64,000 bases of DNA from Kingdonia uniflora (GCA_014058105.1 JACGCM010000146.1:868001-932000), one strand, 5' to 3'. Positions 10,899 to 21,930 are shown, counted from the first letter of the stretch. Numbers and translations: made by a program. Notes: generated from the letters alone by a model not told the origin.

Positions 10899-11394
10899 TG
10901 TGTTAAACATTTGTATCTTTGTTTATTTTATTTTTATGGGTTTTTGTTTGGGGTGGTTATAGCAATGTATTCTGGTTTGTTAATCGAATAACGGAATGGA
11001 AGCAATATTTTCTGAAAACTTGTGTTACTGTGTCTGATTGATAATGTAGATGAATAGTCTCATAGGCGCGCTTAGCACATACATGTCATCGAATTGATGA
11101 TAGTGGATAAAAAAGGGTATCGAAGTATAATAATTTGACCAAAGGTTATTATATGATCGAAGGTTACGATATGACTGATGTATATGATATGATCGAAGTA
11201 TAATGATGGTTGAATACTTGACGTTGGAGGTTTGATCAACTATAAGTCCTCGGGAATAAGGTACAGATGAATCGGTTACGTCTGGAAAGTTGGAGAGGTT
11301 AGTTGCTGAGTTTTTGTGGTGGGGAATTGAAGATCACAATTAATGCAGTTGGGGAAGAGGGAAAGTTGGAATTGGTTCTCCAAGTATAAAAGGA
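10899..11394. other. Spacer between ORFa and ORFb of element B
   Basis: No gene seen. It contains short direct repeats of the type gatcgaag(g/t)t around 11100-11200, spaced irregularly. It probably holds the 3' end of ORFa transcripts and the upstream promoter region of ORFb. Confidence 0.4.
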
Positions 11395-11402
11395 ACTATG
11401 GT
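11395..11402 (+). promoter_or_regulatory. TATA box upstream of ORFb (element B)
   Basis: TATAAAAG lies 73 bases upstream of the ORFb ATG. In element A a TATATAAAT lies 49 bases upstream of its ORFb. Confidence 0.5.
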
Positions 11403-11467
11403 GGAGGGGATTTCCTCATCTTTCTTCAATCATTCCTTCATCACTTTTCTTATTTGTTCGGATCAAG

Positions 11468-11785
11468 ATGGCTGCAAATATACCCGTTTAGGAAGACCAA
11501 GCGGTAGTGAGGGTCAGGAGAATACAAGAGGCCTTATTGGGGCTTCAACGGAGGCTCGGTATCGAGGAAGATATTGATGCTAAGATGCCAAACCTTTTTA
11601 AGGCGAAACCCAGGGCACCCATCCTTGGTATGCCCTTCGCATATTGGTAGGGAATACTGGAGATGATGGGGCCATTACCCAACCATCGGTTGTCTCTTCT
11701 TGAAGGCTTTGCGGATGATATAATGGACTAGGAGGATGCGGATACTGTAGCCATGGTTGAAGAGGAGCATCCTGCTAATAATTAG
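11468..11785 (+). pseudogene. Antisense ORFb of element B
   Basis: The frame has 105 codons from ATG to TAG, with three internal stops (after residue 7 and in the second half). The length in codons is the same as ORFb of element A. Shared features are a DAK(L/M)P motif near residue 40 and an acidic E.ED..(I/V).(M)VE C-terminal segment. The product would be a small, mostly helical protein. No known domain. A TATA box and the preceding ORFa suggest its own transcription unit, antisense to pol. Confidence 0.5.
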
Positions 11786-12674
11786 GGTCCTCTGCCTGTT
11801 TGGTACTTTTGTTGTTATTTTCTTTTGTTCTAGTTTCTTTTTTTTTCCTTTTGAAGAGGTTTGTAATATGTTTGTCTTTCTGAATGAAATTGGTGTTTGG
11901 AAGTACTGTTGTGGTAGTATTCTTGCTCTTCATAGGTAATAACTTGCGTTATCGAACTAAAAGTAATAGTATAATATGAATTCTTGAAGTAGCATCGTGA
12001 GCTGTCGAATTAATAATATAACTATCGAAGTATAGTGTTTGGATTGTTCAAAGATAAAACTTGAATTTTCGAAGTAAAAAATTATTGTCTGCCAAAGTGG
12101 GAGTATTATCTGTAGACGCTGAAAAGATTTGTGTGTTGGTGCTCAAGGTTGGGTCTGTAAGCATAAATATTTGATCTGTTGAATACGATCTGGGGGCACG
12201 AGGTTTTGAATTGACGAATGTGTTGCAGGTTGAAAGTTGTTATATTAGAAAACCGAATTTGAGGCTATCTGTTGACGAGTCTTCGAGACGTGAAGTGGTC
12301 AATTATTTGAATTCGAGGAGTGTGTCGATGGTTATGTTGGATGTGACTGGTCGTACTGATAGACCAGACAGCTGGACTGGCAGGACGGTCCGTACGCTTG
12401 GGGCAGTGTACCAAAAAGTAATCATGACTTTACTCGTATTACGAAAAATGTTGTGACTTGACTGTTTAGATTTGATTGTTAAGCTTTGGGTAAGGGTGAA
12501 AGGGTTCGAGAAGCTTTAGTTTTTGTAGGCACGCTAAAGTGAGTGTAATGTTCACACGTGAGGGATATGAAGGGTAAATCGGTCAAAACACAGTGTAGCC
12601 GAAAAGGCTGGGTAGTGGGGTCGTGGTAATGATAGTAGTTAGAAAATTGAGGCGATTATGGTTTTTTGAAAAAG
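11786..12674. other. Spacer between ORFb and ORFc of element B
   Basis: No gene I can support. A frame at 12211-12456 is open but has no match in the corresponding spacer of element A. T-rich sequence just after ORFb (11790-11860) could be its 3' UTR. Confidence 0.4.
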
Positions 12675-12682
12675 TATATAAG
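12675..12682 (+). promoter_or_regulatory. TATA box upstream of ORFc (element B)
   Basis: TATATAAG is followed by about 190 bases of leader and then a predicted leader intron. It is the best core promoter candidate for ORFc. Confidence 0.5.
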
Positions 12683-12875
12683 TGTGAGAGGAGTAATCAC
12701 TGTACTATTTACTGAGAAAAATCAAAGAGAGTGAGGAGAAGAGAACGTACGCCATTAGAACTTGAGAGTAATTGCTACAGTTGTTGCGTTGATCTTGCTA
12801 TTTCAAGGATAGTGCTTCTAACATAAGTATGTCACTTGAATTCTGCCAATTTTTATTTTTTTCCCTTTTGTGTCT

Positions 12876-13107
12876 GTAAGTAGGACATTCTAGGTTTAGG
12901 GCTTAGAGGTTATCTTTAAAGATAAGGTGATTTGGTGAATCTGGTTTTTGACCCATTCTGGGATTTTTGGTGTTTTGGAGGAGGCATAGGGTTTAAGATC
13001 GAGGTTTCGGGTGTGTGTAAATATTTTGGAGGGGGTAGATGGGATATAGGTTAAGGATGTGGAATTATCAAATTTATTGATCGAATTGCGTGCCTCTTCT
13101 TCTGTAG
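12876..13107 (+). other. Predicted leader intron of element B ORFc
   Basis: The donor is CT|GTAAGTAGG and the acceptor CTTCTTCTGTAG. The intron is 232 bp and T/G-rich. The first ATG of ORFc lies seven bases downstream, at 13114. A T-rich stretch lies in the exon just before the donor. Prediction by eye only. Confidence 0.5.
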
Positions 13108-13113
13108 GCTAAA

Positions 13114-14560
13114 ATGCATAATAGTCAAGCTTCAAGACGGAGGCTGATAGACAAAGAGATTGAAGCATTCAAAGCTATTATTTCAGGCCAAGCCCCATGG
13201 ATGAGGGTAGAGGCTTAGAATTTTTAGATGTGATAGCCGAAGCCCCTTTATCCATGGTTCTGCTGACTAAGGAGGTTCCGATTACGAGGTGTCGTAAGAA
13301 GATAGTGACTGAGGATAGTGAGGAGGAGGAGACAGTGATGGGGGAGAGGGGCAAGGGTGATGTAGGGCCTTCTAGTGGTGGAAAGGGAGAAGGGGTTCAG
13401 AGTGACGACATTAGGGATTCGATTGAGTCAGATAGGGTCAAAGGTGCCGTTTTGGCTAGAGATAAGATTAGATTAGATCGATTTGCTGCCAAGCTAGAGC
13501 TATCGAAGGTGGGGGTATTTCTGAGTATGGCGGGGGATGGGTTAACTTTCAAATTGGACCTTGTGGAAGGGATAATGGCGTATAGAGGCCAGATTCGATT
13601 GGGAATGGAACTTCCTCTTCAAATACTGGTGAAAGAAGTACTGAATTTTTGGGAGGTGGCTCCGGTGAAAATGAATGGTGAGGGTCGGGGTTTGATTAAG
13701 TGGTTTGTTGTTATTACCTTCTACTCGAAGAAGGCGAGCCCAAACCCAGGTACCTATCATATCTAATGTCGCCCAGAGAAGCCCTAGTTCTTTGATCTGT
13801 GTTTGATGGGTCGAGGGTAGAATAAAGATTTATTAATAGTATGGGGTAACTACGAGAATGTTGTGGAGGACGACCTGTATAAGTAACATCATAGGGTGTA
13901 TAATCAGAGTAAGCTTGCTTTCAAAGGGTTGTTGCTGATGTATGTCTTGAATGAGTGGTGATTGTATTCTTGTTTGTTCTGCAGGTTTGAAGAATTAGTC
14001 TTGGAACAATCTGAGGAACTTTATTGATACTTTGCTCGAAGCTAGTGAGGACTGGGTAAATTAAGTTATTGACAATCTTGCAATTAAGAGGCAGAGGAGG
14101 AAGAAGGCGGATTCCCTTCTTTGAAGCGTACCCGTTACGCCGAAGCCATCGAAGAGAAAAAGAAGTGAAGGTGTTTCGAAGGGTCCAAAAGATGTGGAGT
14201 GGAAGAGTTCTCAAGGAATTTTTAGTATGTTTCGAGAACATGGAGGGGTTCGAAGCAAGTAGCACCAGTGCCTGAAGTGGCTGACGATGCTTCAAGATTG
14301 AGGCCGAGGCTGGTGCCAACTCAGACTGAGAAGGGGATGGGTCGGGTTGTTCCCGAAACTCTGAAAGTACAGTAATCGAAGGTTGGCCAGTGCAAAAGGT
14401 GTTGGGCACTGAGGGAGGATGATGCAGTAGATGAGGATAAAAAGATAATGGAGGTTGAGCGATAGGAGCAAGCAGTTGCTAAACAGGCTTCGATGGTCGA
14501 GATCTGCGAAAGCGACCTAGATGAGGCTTTGAAGGAGATAAAGTGGCATATGTTTCAGGT
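13114..14560 (+). pseudogene. Element B antisense ORFc, N-terminal and PF04195-like part
   Basis: It starts MHNSQASRRRLIDKEIEAF at 13114. A frameshift moves the reading to a 189-residue frame at 13197-13766. This has an acidic low-complexity stretch (TEDSEEEET, residues about 37-45) and then a core with YRGQIRLGMELPLQILVKE and NFWEVAPVKMNG. That arrangement of a hydrophobic segment, a proline motif and QMN/MNG is what I also see in A and C and resembles PF04195. Bases 13767-14560 are coding-like in pieces (basic PKPSKRKR near 14130) but full of stops. Function unknown. Confidence 0.55.
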
Positions 14561-14759
14561 AACTATTTATGAATATCTTTTGTGAGAGTCTGAGATTTTG
14601 TTTAAGTTCTTCGAGTTCTGAGGGGTACTGACTGCTTGAATATTCTTGGAGATGGAGGCTTGGGTGCGATCGTTCAACAAGGCGATGAAGTCAGTAAAGG
14701 GGAAATTGTGACAAACAGTAAAAAGTCTGGATCTTTCTCGGGGGACTGAGGTATCATTA

Positions 14760-15236
14760 TTGTCGGAAGTTAAGAAATTGAAGCAAGATCTGGAGGTGAT
14801 TACTGACTCGTTTGATGAGAGGCTGGAGCCTCAGCGGTCAAGGCAGGAGCGGGAGTGGTTGGCAAAGCTTACGGCAAAAGAGAGGGAGAAAGCAGAACAG
14901 AAGGTGATTTTCCAGCGGCAGTATGATAATGAATGTAAGTTAATTGTCAAGTTGATAACGTTTATAGAAGATAAGGGGTATGACCCCGATATGCTGGAAC
15001 CCTTCCTTGTTTCCCTAGAACTTGTTGATGGAGGTGATTTGTAGATGAAGGAAGGAGAAGCAAACGTTGTTGATGAGGCAGCTAGAAGTACTGGAGATGG
15101 TGTGGAAACTTCTGTTATTGGAGTGGCCAGTAGTAGAATTATTGATGGTTTGGTTGTTGAAGGTTCGATTGAAGATGCTGAAGGTGCTGGCTCTGGGGGA
15201 CCTGTGGAGGAAGAAGGTGTAATCGCGCCGATATGA
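14760..15236 (+). pseudogene. Element B antisense ORFc, coiled-coil C-terminus
   Basis: The first part (14760-15041, 94 residues) is a charged coiled coil rich in E, K, R and Q, ending in a QYDNECK..VKLITFIEDKG segment. TAG at 15042-15044 separates it in frame from an acidic, Gly/Val/Glu-rich tail of 63 residues (15045-15236). One lost stop would join them, so they were probably one protein. E ends in a comparable acidic tail near 7633. No second coiled-coil block follows in B, unlike A, C and E. Confidence 0.5.
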
Positions 15237-15669
15237 GGTATTTGGAGTAGGGGTTTCATGTTTTCCTTTTCTGATTTGATGTCAAGTTGTAATAGTTTGA
15301 ACTATGATTATTTTGTTTGTGTTGGTCTTTGAACTTGGTATGTCTTCGAGTTGTTGTACTGTACTGATGGTGGTTATCTGTGGAACTTCTGAAGTTGATT
15401 ATGAACTGCTTTTGAATTGATGTCTGATTCTTTGACTGACTTTGTTATCTTGCTCTGGCCTTGCATTACTCTGGATTGTTGAAATATTGATGCGTATTAT
15501 GTTGGCTTGGCTTGTTTTGAACCTTTGATGACTTAACTTGAGTTGTATTGTAACTGTTTCTTTGATAGATGGTGCTTTAAATCTTCTTTGCAATTAATAG
15601 AATTGTTAGATATTCTTGAATAATTGTATCTGCATGTCTATTTCTGCGAATAACTGTTAGTGGTGAACC
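15237..15669. other. 3' flank of element B ORFc
   Basis: No gene seen. The sequence is T/G-rich with many TTG-type words on the plus strand and probably represents the 3' UTR of ORFc before the tandem array. Confidence 0.4.
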
Positions 15670-16375
15670 TAAATGATCGTGCTTGGACATCGAAGGCCGA
15701 AGCCACTCGTGTGTGAAAGTTTGAAAATTTTTAAGGTTCGCGCCCGAGTATCAGTCGGGCGAGGGACGTGAATACTAAGGAAACCCGAAATCATTAGACT
15801 TTGAAGGCCTAAGCCACAACGAAGCAATATGGTGTTCGCCTACAACGCATCCGAGGGTCTGGTCTTTTCGATCAGTTCGGCCCCTCGGTTGCTTCGAATG
15901 TTTGAACCGTGAAAATTTAGGTCGCCACCCAAGTATCAGCCTGGGCGAGGGTTGGAATTTGATACACCGGGAAAACGAAGAAATTTACGGTACCTTTGCC
16001 GGTTTCGAGAGCCTGATTGAAGCATATCAGTTTTCCCCTAATGCATCCCCGAGGGTCCGGTCTGTTGACCATCTATGCCTCTCGAGTTTACTCGAAATCG
16101 GAAGCTTGAAAATTTTAAGGTCTCCACAAAGTATCATTTGGGTCGAAGGGTTGACGTGATACTTAGAAGAAACCATGTAATCAATTGGACTTCGAAGGCC
16201 TTAGCCACAACGAAGCATAACTGTTCACCCCCAATGCATTCTCGAGGGTCCGGTCTTTCAACCATTCCTGCCCCTAGAGTTTACTCGAAATTGGGGGCTT
16301 GAAAAATCTCAAGGTTACCCCCAAGTATCTGTCGGGTCGATGGTTGACATGATACCTAAGTTAAACCAATAAATT
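15670..16375. repeat. Tandem array with about 190-bp units (element B 3'UTR)
   Basis: The marker agtatc starts units at 15747, 15932, 16130 and 16324, giving spacings of 185, 198 and 194 bases. Other repeated words are cgaagcataactgttc-like and gagggtccggtct. Units are diverged. The array lies between integrase and the antisense genes, where Tat elements are known to carry variable tandem repeats. Confidence 0.8.
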
Positions 16376-16379
16376 CAAT

Positions 16380-17560
16380 GGAAACAAGAGATGAAGTATG
16401 GGTAGAAAAAGTGCTTATTGATTATTCTAGATTACATCAGTTGTACAAGGTTGAGGATATGGTTTGTTATAGGAGACCAGCTGTATTGTGTTCCATTGAT
16501 TTGGTAAAGGCTCTTCCTCTTCTGTCATTAGATAGTAAAAACTGTTGTCAGTTTTATCATACACGATATAAGGTCCTTCCCAGGATTCGGCTAGCTTACC
16601 GGCATTCGAGGTTTCGTGGATTGGTTGACACGTCGAAGTACTAGATCTCCGATGTTGAAACTCCATGGTCGAACTCTCTTGTTATAGGATTTTTGAAGTG
16701 ATGCGTGGTAGAGGCCCAGGTTGGCGATAGCTCGGTCTTGTGTTTCATTGATTCATAACATGTTACATGCGGGCTCAAACTCATTGTCTTCATCTGGGAG
16801 GTTAGGATCTCAATTGGGTACTTCGAATTGAGTAAGGAGCACAGCTTCGGTACCGTATGCTAGGAGGATTGGGGTGCAGCCTGTAGACTTTCTTGGTGTT
16901 GTTCGGTATGCCCAGAGGACATGTTGTAACTCTAGAACCCATCATCCTTTCTTTGCGTAAACTCTTTTCTTGAGACCGTCGATAATGGCTTTGTTGATTA
17001 CTTCAACTTGACCCTTGCCTTGGGGATGATAAGGTGTTGAGGGCGAGAGAATGATGTTGTGTTTTTAGAGAAGATTTCTGACTTTGCTGCCAACGAATTG
17101 GGGACCATTGTTGCATCAATTAATATAGGGGCAGCCGAAGCGTGTGATGATATTTTCCCATAAAAATTTGATAACTTCTTCTTTTCCGGTTTGGCATAGG
17201 GGTACAGCTTCAACCTATTTGGTAATGTAATTGGTTGCAACAATGATGTTTTCTCTGAAACCCGAGGCTTTTGGGAAGGGACCAATGAGATCGATAACCC
17301 ATCTTTTGAAAGGCCAGGAGACTTGACTGAAATAGAGGTCTCGAGAAGGGGAATGGATGTCATTAGCATGACAATGACATTTGTCACAGTGTTTGGCATA
17401 CTCTTCGGCTTGCTTTTTCATATTCGGCCAGAATAATCCTAAGAGACAGCTCGAAGGGCCATTGAACGACCAACAGTATGGGCACTACAGGTACCATCAT
17501 GGAGTTTGGCTAGAATTGTAGAGGCTTCAGCTTGGGATATGCATCGATGGAGGATGCCAT
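16380..17560 (-). pseudogene. Integrase of Tat element B
   Basis: The zinc-binding part reads LHDGTCSAHTVGR then YAKHCDKCH (HHCC pattern). The core shows WVIDLIGPFPKASG with the first Asp, then NNGPQFVG where the second catalytic Asp has become Asn, and KGQVEVINKAIIDGLKKR with the Glu. A C-terminal SYNKRVRPWSFNIGDLVLR segment follows. The frame is broken by stops and shifts. The enzyme would insert the element's cDNA. It is dead here because of the Asp loss and stops. It ends on the edge of the tandem array. Confidence 0.85.
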
Positions 17561-18356
17561 TTGGGGATTTACGATGTAATTCATTTTTGCGGATAGTGTA
17601 TCTGGGGAAATTTTCTAACAGCGGCCGTTTGTCTTTGGGACCATCGGGGAGGGTGGCGTTGTTAAGGTAATGGAGGAATGGTGCTCGCCAATCATCTGGA
17701 TCGAGAGTCCCACCCCCAGTATTGATGGCATTAACTTCTATCTGGTCGATACTTGGGTGCTCGAGTACTTCGATATGGAGGGTCTGGGATTCTGATTGTC
17801 TGAGCATACCTGCTATATAAGCGAGGGCATTTGCATGTCTATTTTCTCCTAGAGGGTAATGAATAATTGTAGATTTTTCAGGAAATCGGTCCATGCGCTG
17901 TCGCACAAAGAGAGCATAACCAGCCATGCGACCGTTAGCTAGATTTTTAACTGTGAAATGCCTCTGAATAAGTTGGGAATCTGTGAAAACGGCAAGTTTT
18001 GGAATGCCGTGATCGTGAGCGAGGTCAAGGCCATGGATCAAGGCTTTGTACCCAACATCGTTATTGGAACATTCGAAGGTAAGTTTGACAGCTTTCTCTA
18101 TTCGATCATTAGTAGGTGTTATCAAGACAATTACAATTCCCGAGCCATTAGCTCCTGCAGATCCATCTGTGAATAAATGCCAACCAGTGTGAGGGTCCCA
18201 GGGATCTATTATTTTGGGTTGGTCTTCTGTTAAGTCATCTTCGTGTTCTTCCCAATTGACATCTTCGACCGGGATGTCGGCAAGAAAGTCTGCTACTGCT
18301 TGGCCTTCCTGGGAAATCTGCTTTTCGAATGTAATGTCATGTTCGCCAAGGTACAC
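17560..18356 (-). pseudogene. Archaeal-type RNase H of Tat element B and link to integrase
   Basis: Part of a 305-residue open frame (18356 down to 17439). The RNase H domain (RVT_3 type) shows LFTDGSAGANGSG, CSNNDVGYKALIHGL, AVFTDSQLIQRH and GENRHANALAY. Two catalytic residues look changed: the Glu in the NN..EY.AL motif and the Asp in HAD, now HAN. This second RNase H is a hallmark of the plant Tat lineage. It would remove template RNA during cDNA synthesis. The linker to integrase carries an INTGGG stretch that also appears as INTGG in A and INTG in C. Confidence 0.85.
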
Positions 18357-19735
18357 AGACTATTCTTGCACTCATCTAGATTTTACTTTTTTACTGAGTA
18401 CTTCTCGAAGGGGATAACTTGCGATAACACGGATGGGGTGGGCTTGAAAGTATGGTTTGAGTTTGCTGGCTGAATAAACACGTGTGAGGAGCAAATGCTC
18501 AAGTTTGGAATATCGTGTTTCGGCGGGGGTTAGAGTTTTACTGATAAAATATACAGGTTTTTCGACCTATGAATCTAGTCGAATAAGGACTGAACTGATA
18601 GAAGTTTTTATAGTAGGGAGGTATATAAAAAGTATTTCACCTTCGATAGGGGTGTCGGTAATGGGTGGTCGGCCAAGATAAGTTTTGAGTTCGAGGAAGG
18701 CCTGTTCATACTCGAGTGTCCAGTAGATTTTGGGGTTGTTTTTCTTTTTTGCTTTGTGGACGCCTTGGTCGCGTGAGAGTGAAATGAGCCAAGCACATCA
18801 GTTTGAGGATTTGGAAATGAAACGGTAGAGGACTGCTATCTTACCAGCCACTTTTTGGACGTCTTTCTTGGTTCAGAGCGAAGGCAGGTCAGTGAGGGCT
18901 CGAATATGGGTGGGGTCAATCTCGATACCTCGTTTACTGATAAGGTGGCCCAAAATTTTTCCAGACAAAATGCCAAAGTGACATTTGTCTGGGTTGAGTT
19001 TTATGTTATACGTGCGAAGTATCGAAAAGTCTCCGGTTAGGTCTTGGATGTGGGTTTGTTTTCAGAGGCTCTTGCATAATATGTCGTCGATGTAAACTTC
19101 GACCGACATGCCAAGCAAGGGTTTAAACATGGTTGTGACAAGGCGTTGGTAAGTGGCTCCTGTATTTTTAAGGCCGAAGGGCATAACATTAAAATAGTAA
19201 AGGCCTTGGTTAGTGATAAAGGAAGTTTTAAGTTGATCTTCGGGGAGGAGGGGTACTTGATTTTAACCCGAAGCCGCGTCTATCATTGATAGGCTCTTGT
19301 GTCTAGCAGTGGCATTGAGAAGTGCTAAAATAGTTGAGAGAGGGAAACTACCTTTTGGTGTGTGCTTGTTGAGGTCTGTAAAGTCAACGCAGATTCTGAT
19401 CTTGCCATTCTTCTTAGGAACTGCCACAATGTTTGATATCTAGTCAGCGTACTTCACTTCTCTGATAAAACCTGTGGCTATGAGCTTGTCCCCTTCAAGG
19501 TTCACTGCTTCTCGAAGTTGTGGTGCCAGGTTACGTTTCTTTTGTTTGACTATTGAGGAATAGGGAATGAGGTTGTGGTGATGGCACGCCAGGCTGGGGT
19601 CGATACCAGGCATCTCCTGGAATGTCCATGCAAAGACATCTTTGTTTACTTGAAGGAAATCTCTAAGCTCGAGGCACTCTGTCTCACCGAGTAAAGTTCC
19701 GATGAATGTACCTCGACAAGGGCTGTCGAGTTCGA
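18357..19735 (-). pseudogene. Reverse transcriptase and first RNase H of Tat element B
   Basis: In minus-strand order: FAWTFQEMPGIDPSLACH, VAVPKKNGKIRICVDFTDLN (finger and motif A region), QGLYYFNVMPFGLKN, VEVYIDDIL (the YxDD active site at about 19080-19096), KCHFGILSGKILGH and PVYFISKTLTPAE (RNase H 2 type). At least five in-frame stops are present. The order RT, RNase H, archaeal-type RNase H, integrase is that of Tat elements. Protease and most of gag are missing upstream, where LINE-2 sequence lies. Confidence 0.88.
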
Positions 19736-19811
19736 TTTAAACAGTTTGTTTGATCGGTGAGGTGGTATCTGTCGAAGGTGTGGAGATAGAGGGAGACAGC
19801 GATTTCTATGG

Positions 19812-21535
19812 GTGGCTTACGAGTTTCTAGCTCTGATCGATCTCCGGGTGCTCACATGTGCAGGCAAGGCGTTGGGAGCCTTTCAAGTTCTCAGTGTTTG
19901 GATAGCCATTCCTTTCACCCGATCCCACAATCTTTTGCTTTGTAGCCTCTTCAAATGGGCATTGTTATCCTTTGCCGAGTTGTACCAGACTCCTTCTTGA
20001 GCAATCAAGGCCTTGTCCCTTTTTATATCATCCACTATATATGCCCATTTCAAGGCTGACTGGAGCTTTATAATAGCAATTTCTTTAAGTAATTGATGCG
20101 GGCATTAAAAGTTAGGGGGTGGACTTGTGAATTTAATTGCATCCATTCCTTCACTTGCTGTTACTTTCTTAGTAAAAATGAGGGCATCTTGATGAACTGG
20201 AGTGGTATCTCTACTTCCTTTCTCTTGAGTCTTTGAAGAACCTCCAACGGACATTTGCATAGACATGTCTTCAGTCACCTCAGCATCTGATATTGGGATT
20301 GACATTTTGTCGAGCACCTCTGCACTTGTATCCTCAGTTTCTTCAAGAAGGAATTTTCCTTTGTTAAGAGCCTCTCTTTGCTTTTTTTTTCTCATACGCT
20401 TCTTTTGATTATTAGTAAAAGCTTCAGCCACTGCTAGAATCTTGGGTTGATTCTTCTTTGGTTCCACAACTCTTTGAACTTGTTCCTTGATTATTCTACA
20501 TTCCGCAAAAGTGTGTCCAATGATTTTGCAGTGAGTGTAGAATTATGGGGTCGCTCCCAGCTCTACTCTTTGTCAGAAATCACCATCTTCTACTTCCACT
20601 AGAATTTTACTTGGAATTAGCTCCGCAAGATTGATATCAACAAGTACTTTTGCAAAGTATCAAAATTCCATCGTTTCGGCGGAGTGATCAATTTGGATTG
20701 GGGTACCCAAAGTGCACCCAAGCGCCATTAAAGTATCAACTTCCCTGAATTCGACTCCTAAACCCGGGAATTTGACCCATACCAAAGCGTGAGAATATTT
20801 TTGCTTCTCTGGATCAAATAATGGACTCCAAGGCGACAATCTAAAAAGCTATTTCCCGATAACCCAAGGGCCTCCTGACCAAATCTTATTGGAATCTTCT
20901 TCATTATCCAAAAATATGGTAATATAACCTTTGCCTACCAGAATCAGTCTGCAGGTTCCTTTTGGTTTCCAGAGATCAATCACTTTGGACCTTACTTCCT
21001 GAATTGAGATTTTATAAAGATCCAGTCTACATACAAGATTGAATCTATTTCTTTTTTACCCTCTATTATGAGCTTCGGTTGGCACTTTGATGGATGGAAA
21101 GTCCCCACTTCTGCCTGGGGTGGGGAGTCGCTCAAATGAATAGCTGCGACCCTCTTGATCCTTCACCATCTCAGCATATGTTGGAGCTTCATGTTGATCT
21201 CGAATTGAAGCCCTAGGGATGGAGCTTTCCATCTCCCAGGTATCCATAAGAATTAAATCAGTGATTAATCGCAAGTTTGCAGCAATCGCCAAATTTTAGG
21301 GTTTTTCTTCATTTCAGGGTTTCTCTCTCGAATATCGACTAGAGTACGTTGGTCCTTGGTGTAGATCTTATGCTAGAACTTGGTGTAGAGGTTGCTGGTC
21401 CTCCACCTGAGGAATGGGAATCTGGTGACCTTAATTGACTTTTGATTGGACTTCTCCTCTCAAATGGATGGAGGGATGCGGTCCAAGAGGTAGATTTTTG
21501 GAAATAGCTTTACTGGCGACTCCCCGAGGTTCCAA
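19812..21535 (-). mobile_element. LINE-2 fragment (plant L1-type, 5' half)
   Basis: This is a minus-strand LINE piece with a 5' leader (21293-21535, containing aaaccct repeats) and a complete but stopped ORF1. The ORF2 endonuclease and RT are absent. Bases 19812-20104 carry a charged frame I could not identify. LINEs normally lose the 5' end, so a fragment keeping the 5' end and losing ORF2 suggests deletion after insertion. It lies between the gag start and pol of element B. Ends are approximate. Confidence 0.6.
20105..21292 (-). pseudogene. LINE-2 ORF1 (DUF4283 / zinc knuckle)
   Basis: It starts at an ATG at 21292 and ends at 20105 with about five stops. The N-terminus contains the PTYAEMVKDQ motif common in plant LINE ORF1. 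The DUF4283 core reads RLILVGKGYITIFLDNEED, SGGPWVIGK and HALVWVKFPG. The zinc knuckle reads Y-x2-C-x4-H-x4-C, so its first Cys is lost, the same position as in LINE-1. The C-terminal part (120 residues, 20467 to 20105) is open and rich in charged residues. The protein would bind LINE RNA. Confidence 0.82.
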
Positions 21536-21539
21536 CCTT

Positions 21540-21860
21540 TTCCTTTGTTGTAATGCAGGAGGTCTCTGAAAGTTGATCACGACCTCTGGCTAGAGGAGCC
21601 TGCTGAGTATTGTGCAGAGCCTCGAGTGTATTCTGCATCATTGTTATCTGATCTTCGTGCCGTTTGAGCGCTGTCAAACGAGCTTGTTGCTCTGCACCGA
21701 GCTCTCTCTCTCAGAGCTCGCGATCATTTATCAATTAAAGTTTGAGCTCGGTACGTTTTTCTGCCTCTGCGTGGAGATTCTCCCATAACTCGGTGAGCTG
21801 TCCCGGACCCACAGAAATTTCGAGCTGAGTTCCTACGGCCTATCCTCTGGAAGAACCCAT
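21540..21860 (-). pseudogene. N-terminal gag fragment of a Tat element
   Basis: Downstream of the PBS-like site, minus-strand translation gives MGSSRG, then VGPGQLTELWENLHAEAEKRTEL and a Gln-rich helical stretch with LTALKRHEDQITMMQNTLEAL. Such helix-rich sequence follows the leader in Tat gag proteins. It carries stops and is cut off by LINE-2. The main capsid domain is not present here. Confidence 0.5.
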
Positions 21861-21912
21861 AATTAAAAATCGTAATGAAAGACTACCTTAGGGTATCGTA
21901 GAAATGCAATCT

Positions 21913-21930
21913 TTCCCACAAACGGCGCCA
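21913..21930 (-). other. Primer-binding-like site
   Basis: The minus strand reads TGGCGCCGTTTGTGGGAA, starting two bases after the LTR end (ATTACA). The first ten bases fit the 3' end of plant tRNA-Asp. The remainder does not fit well, so the tRNA is uncertain. Confidence 0.55.

Noticed and set aside
11757..11939. Open frame encoding a hydrophobic peptide after ORFb of B
   Set aside because: It overlaps the ORFb end in another frame and lies in T-rich sequence, which gives chance Phe/Leu-rich frames.
12211..12456. 81-codon open frame between ORFb and ORFc of B
   Set aside because: No counterpart in the same spacer of element A and no recognisable motif.
19812..20000. Plus-strand open frame as a gene
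   Set aside because: It is likely the shadow of a minus-strand charged frame next to LINE-2 ORF1, and neither could be identified.
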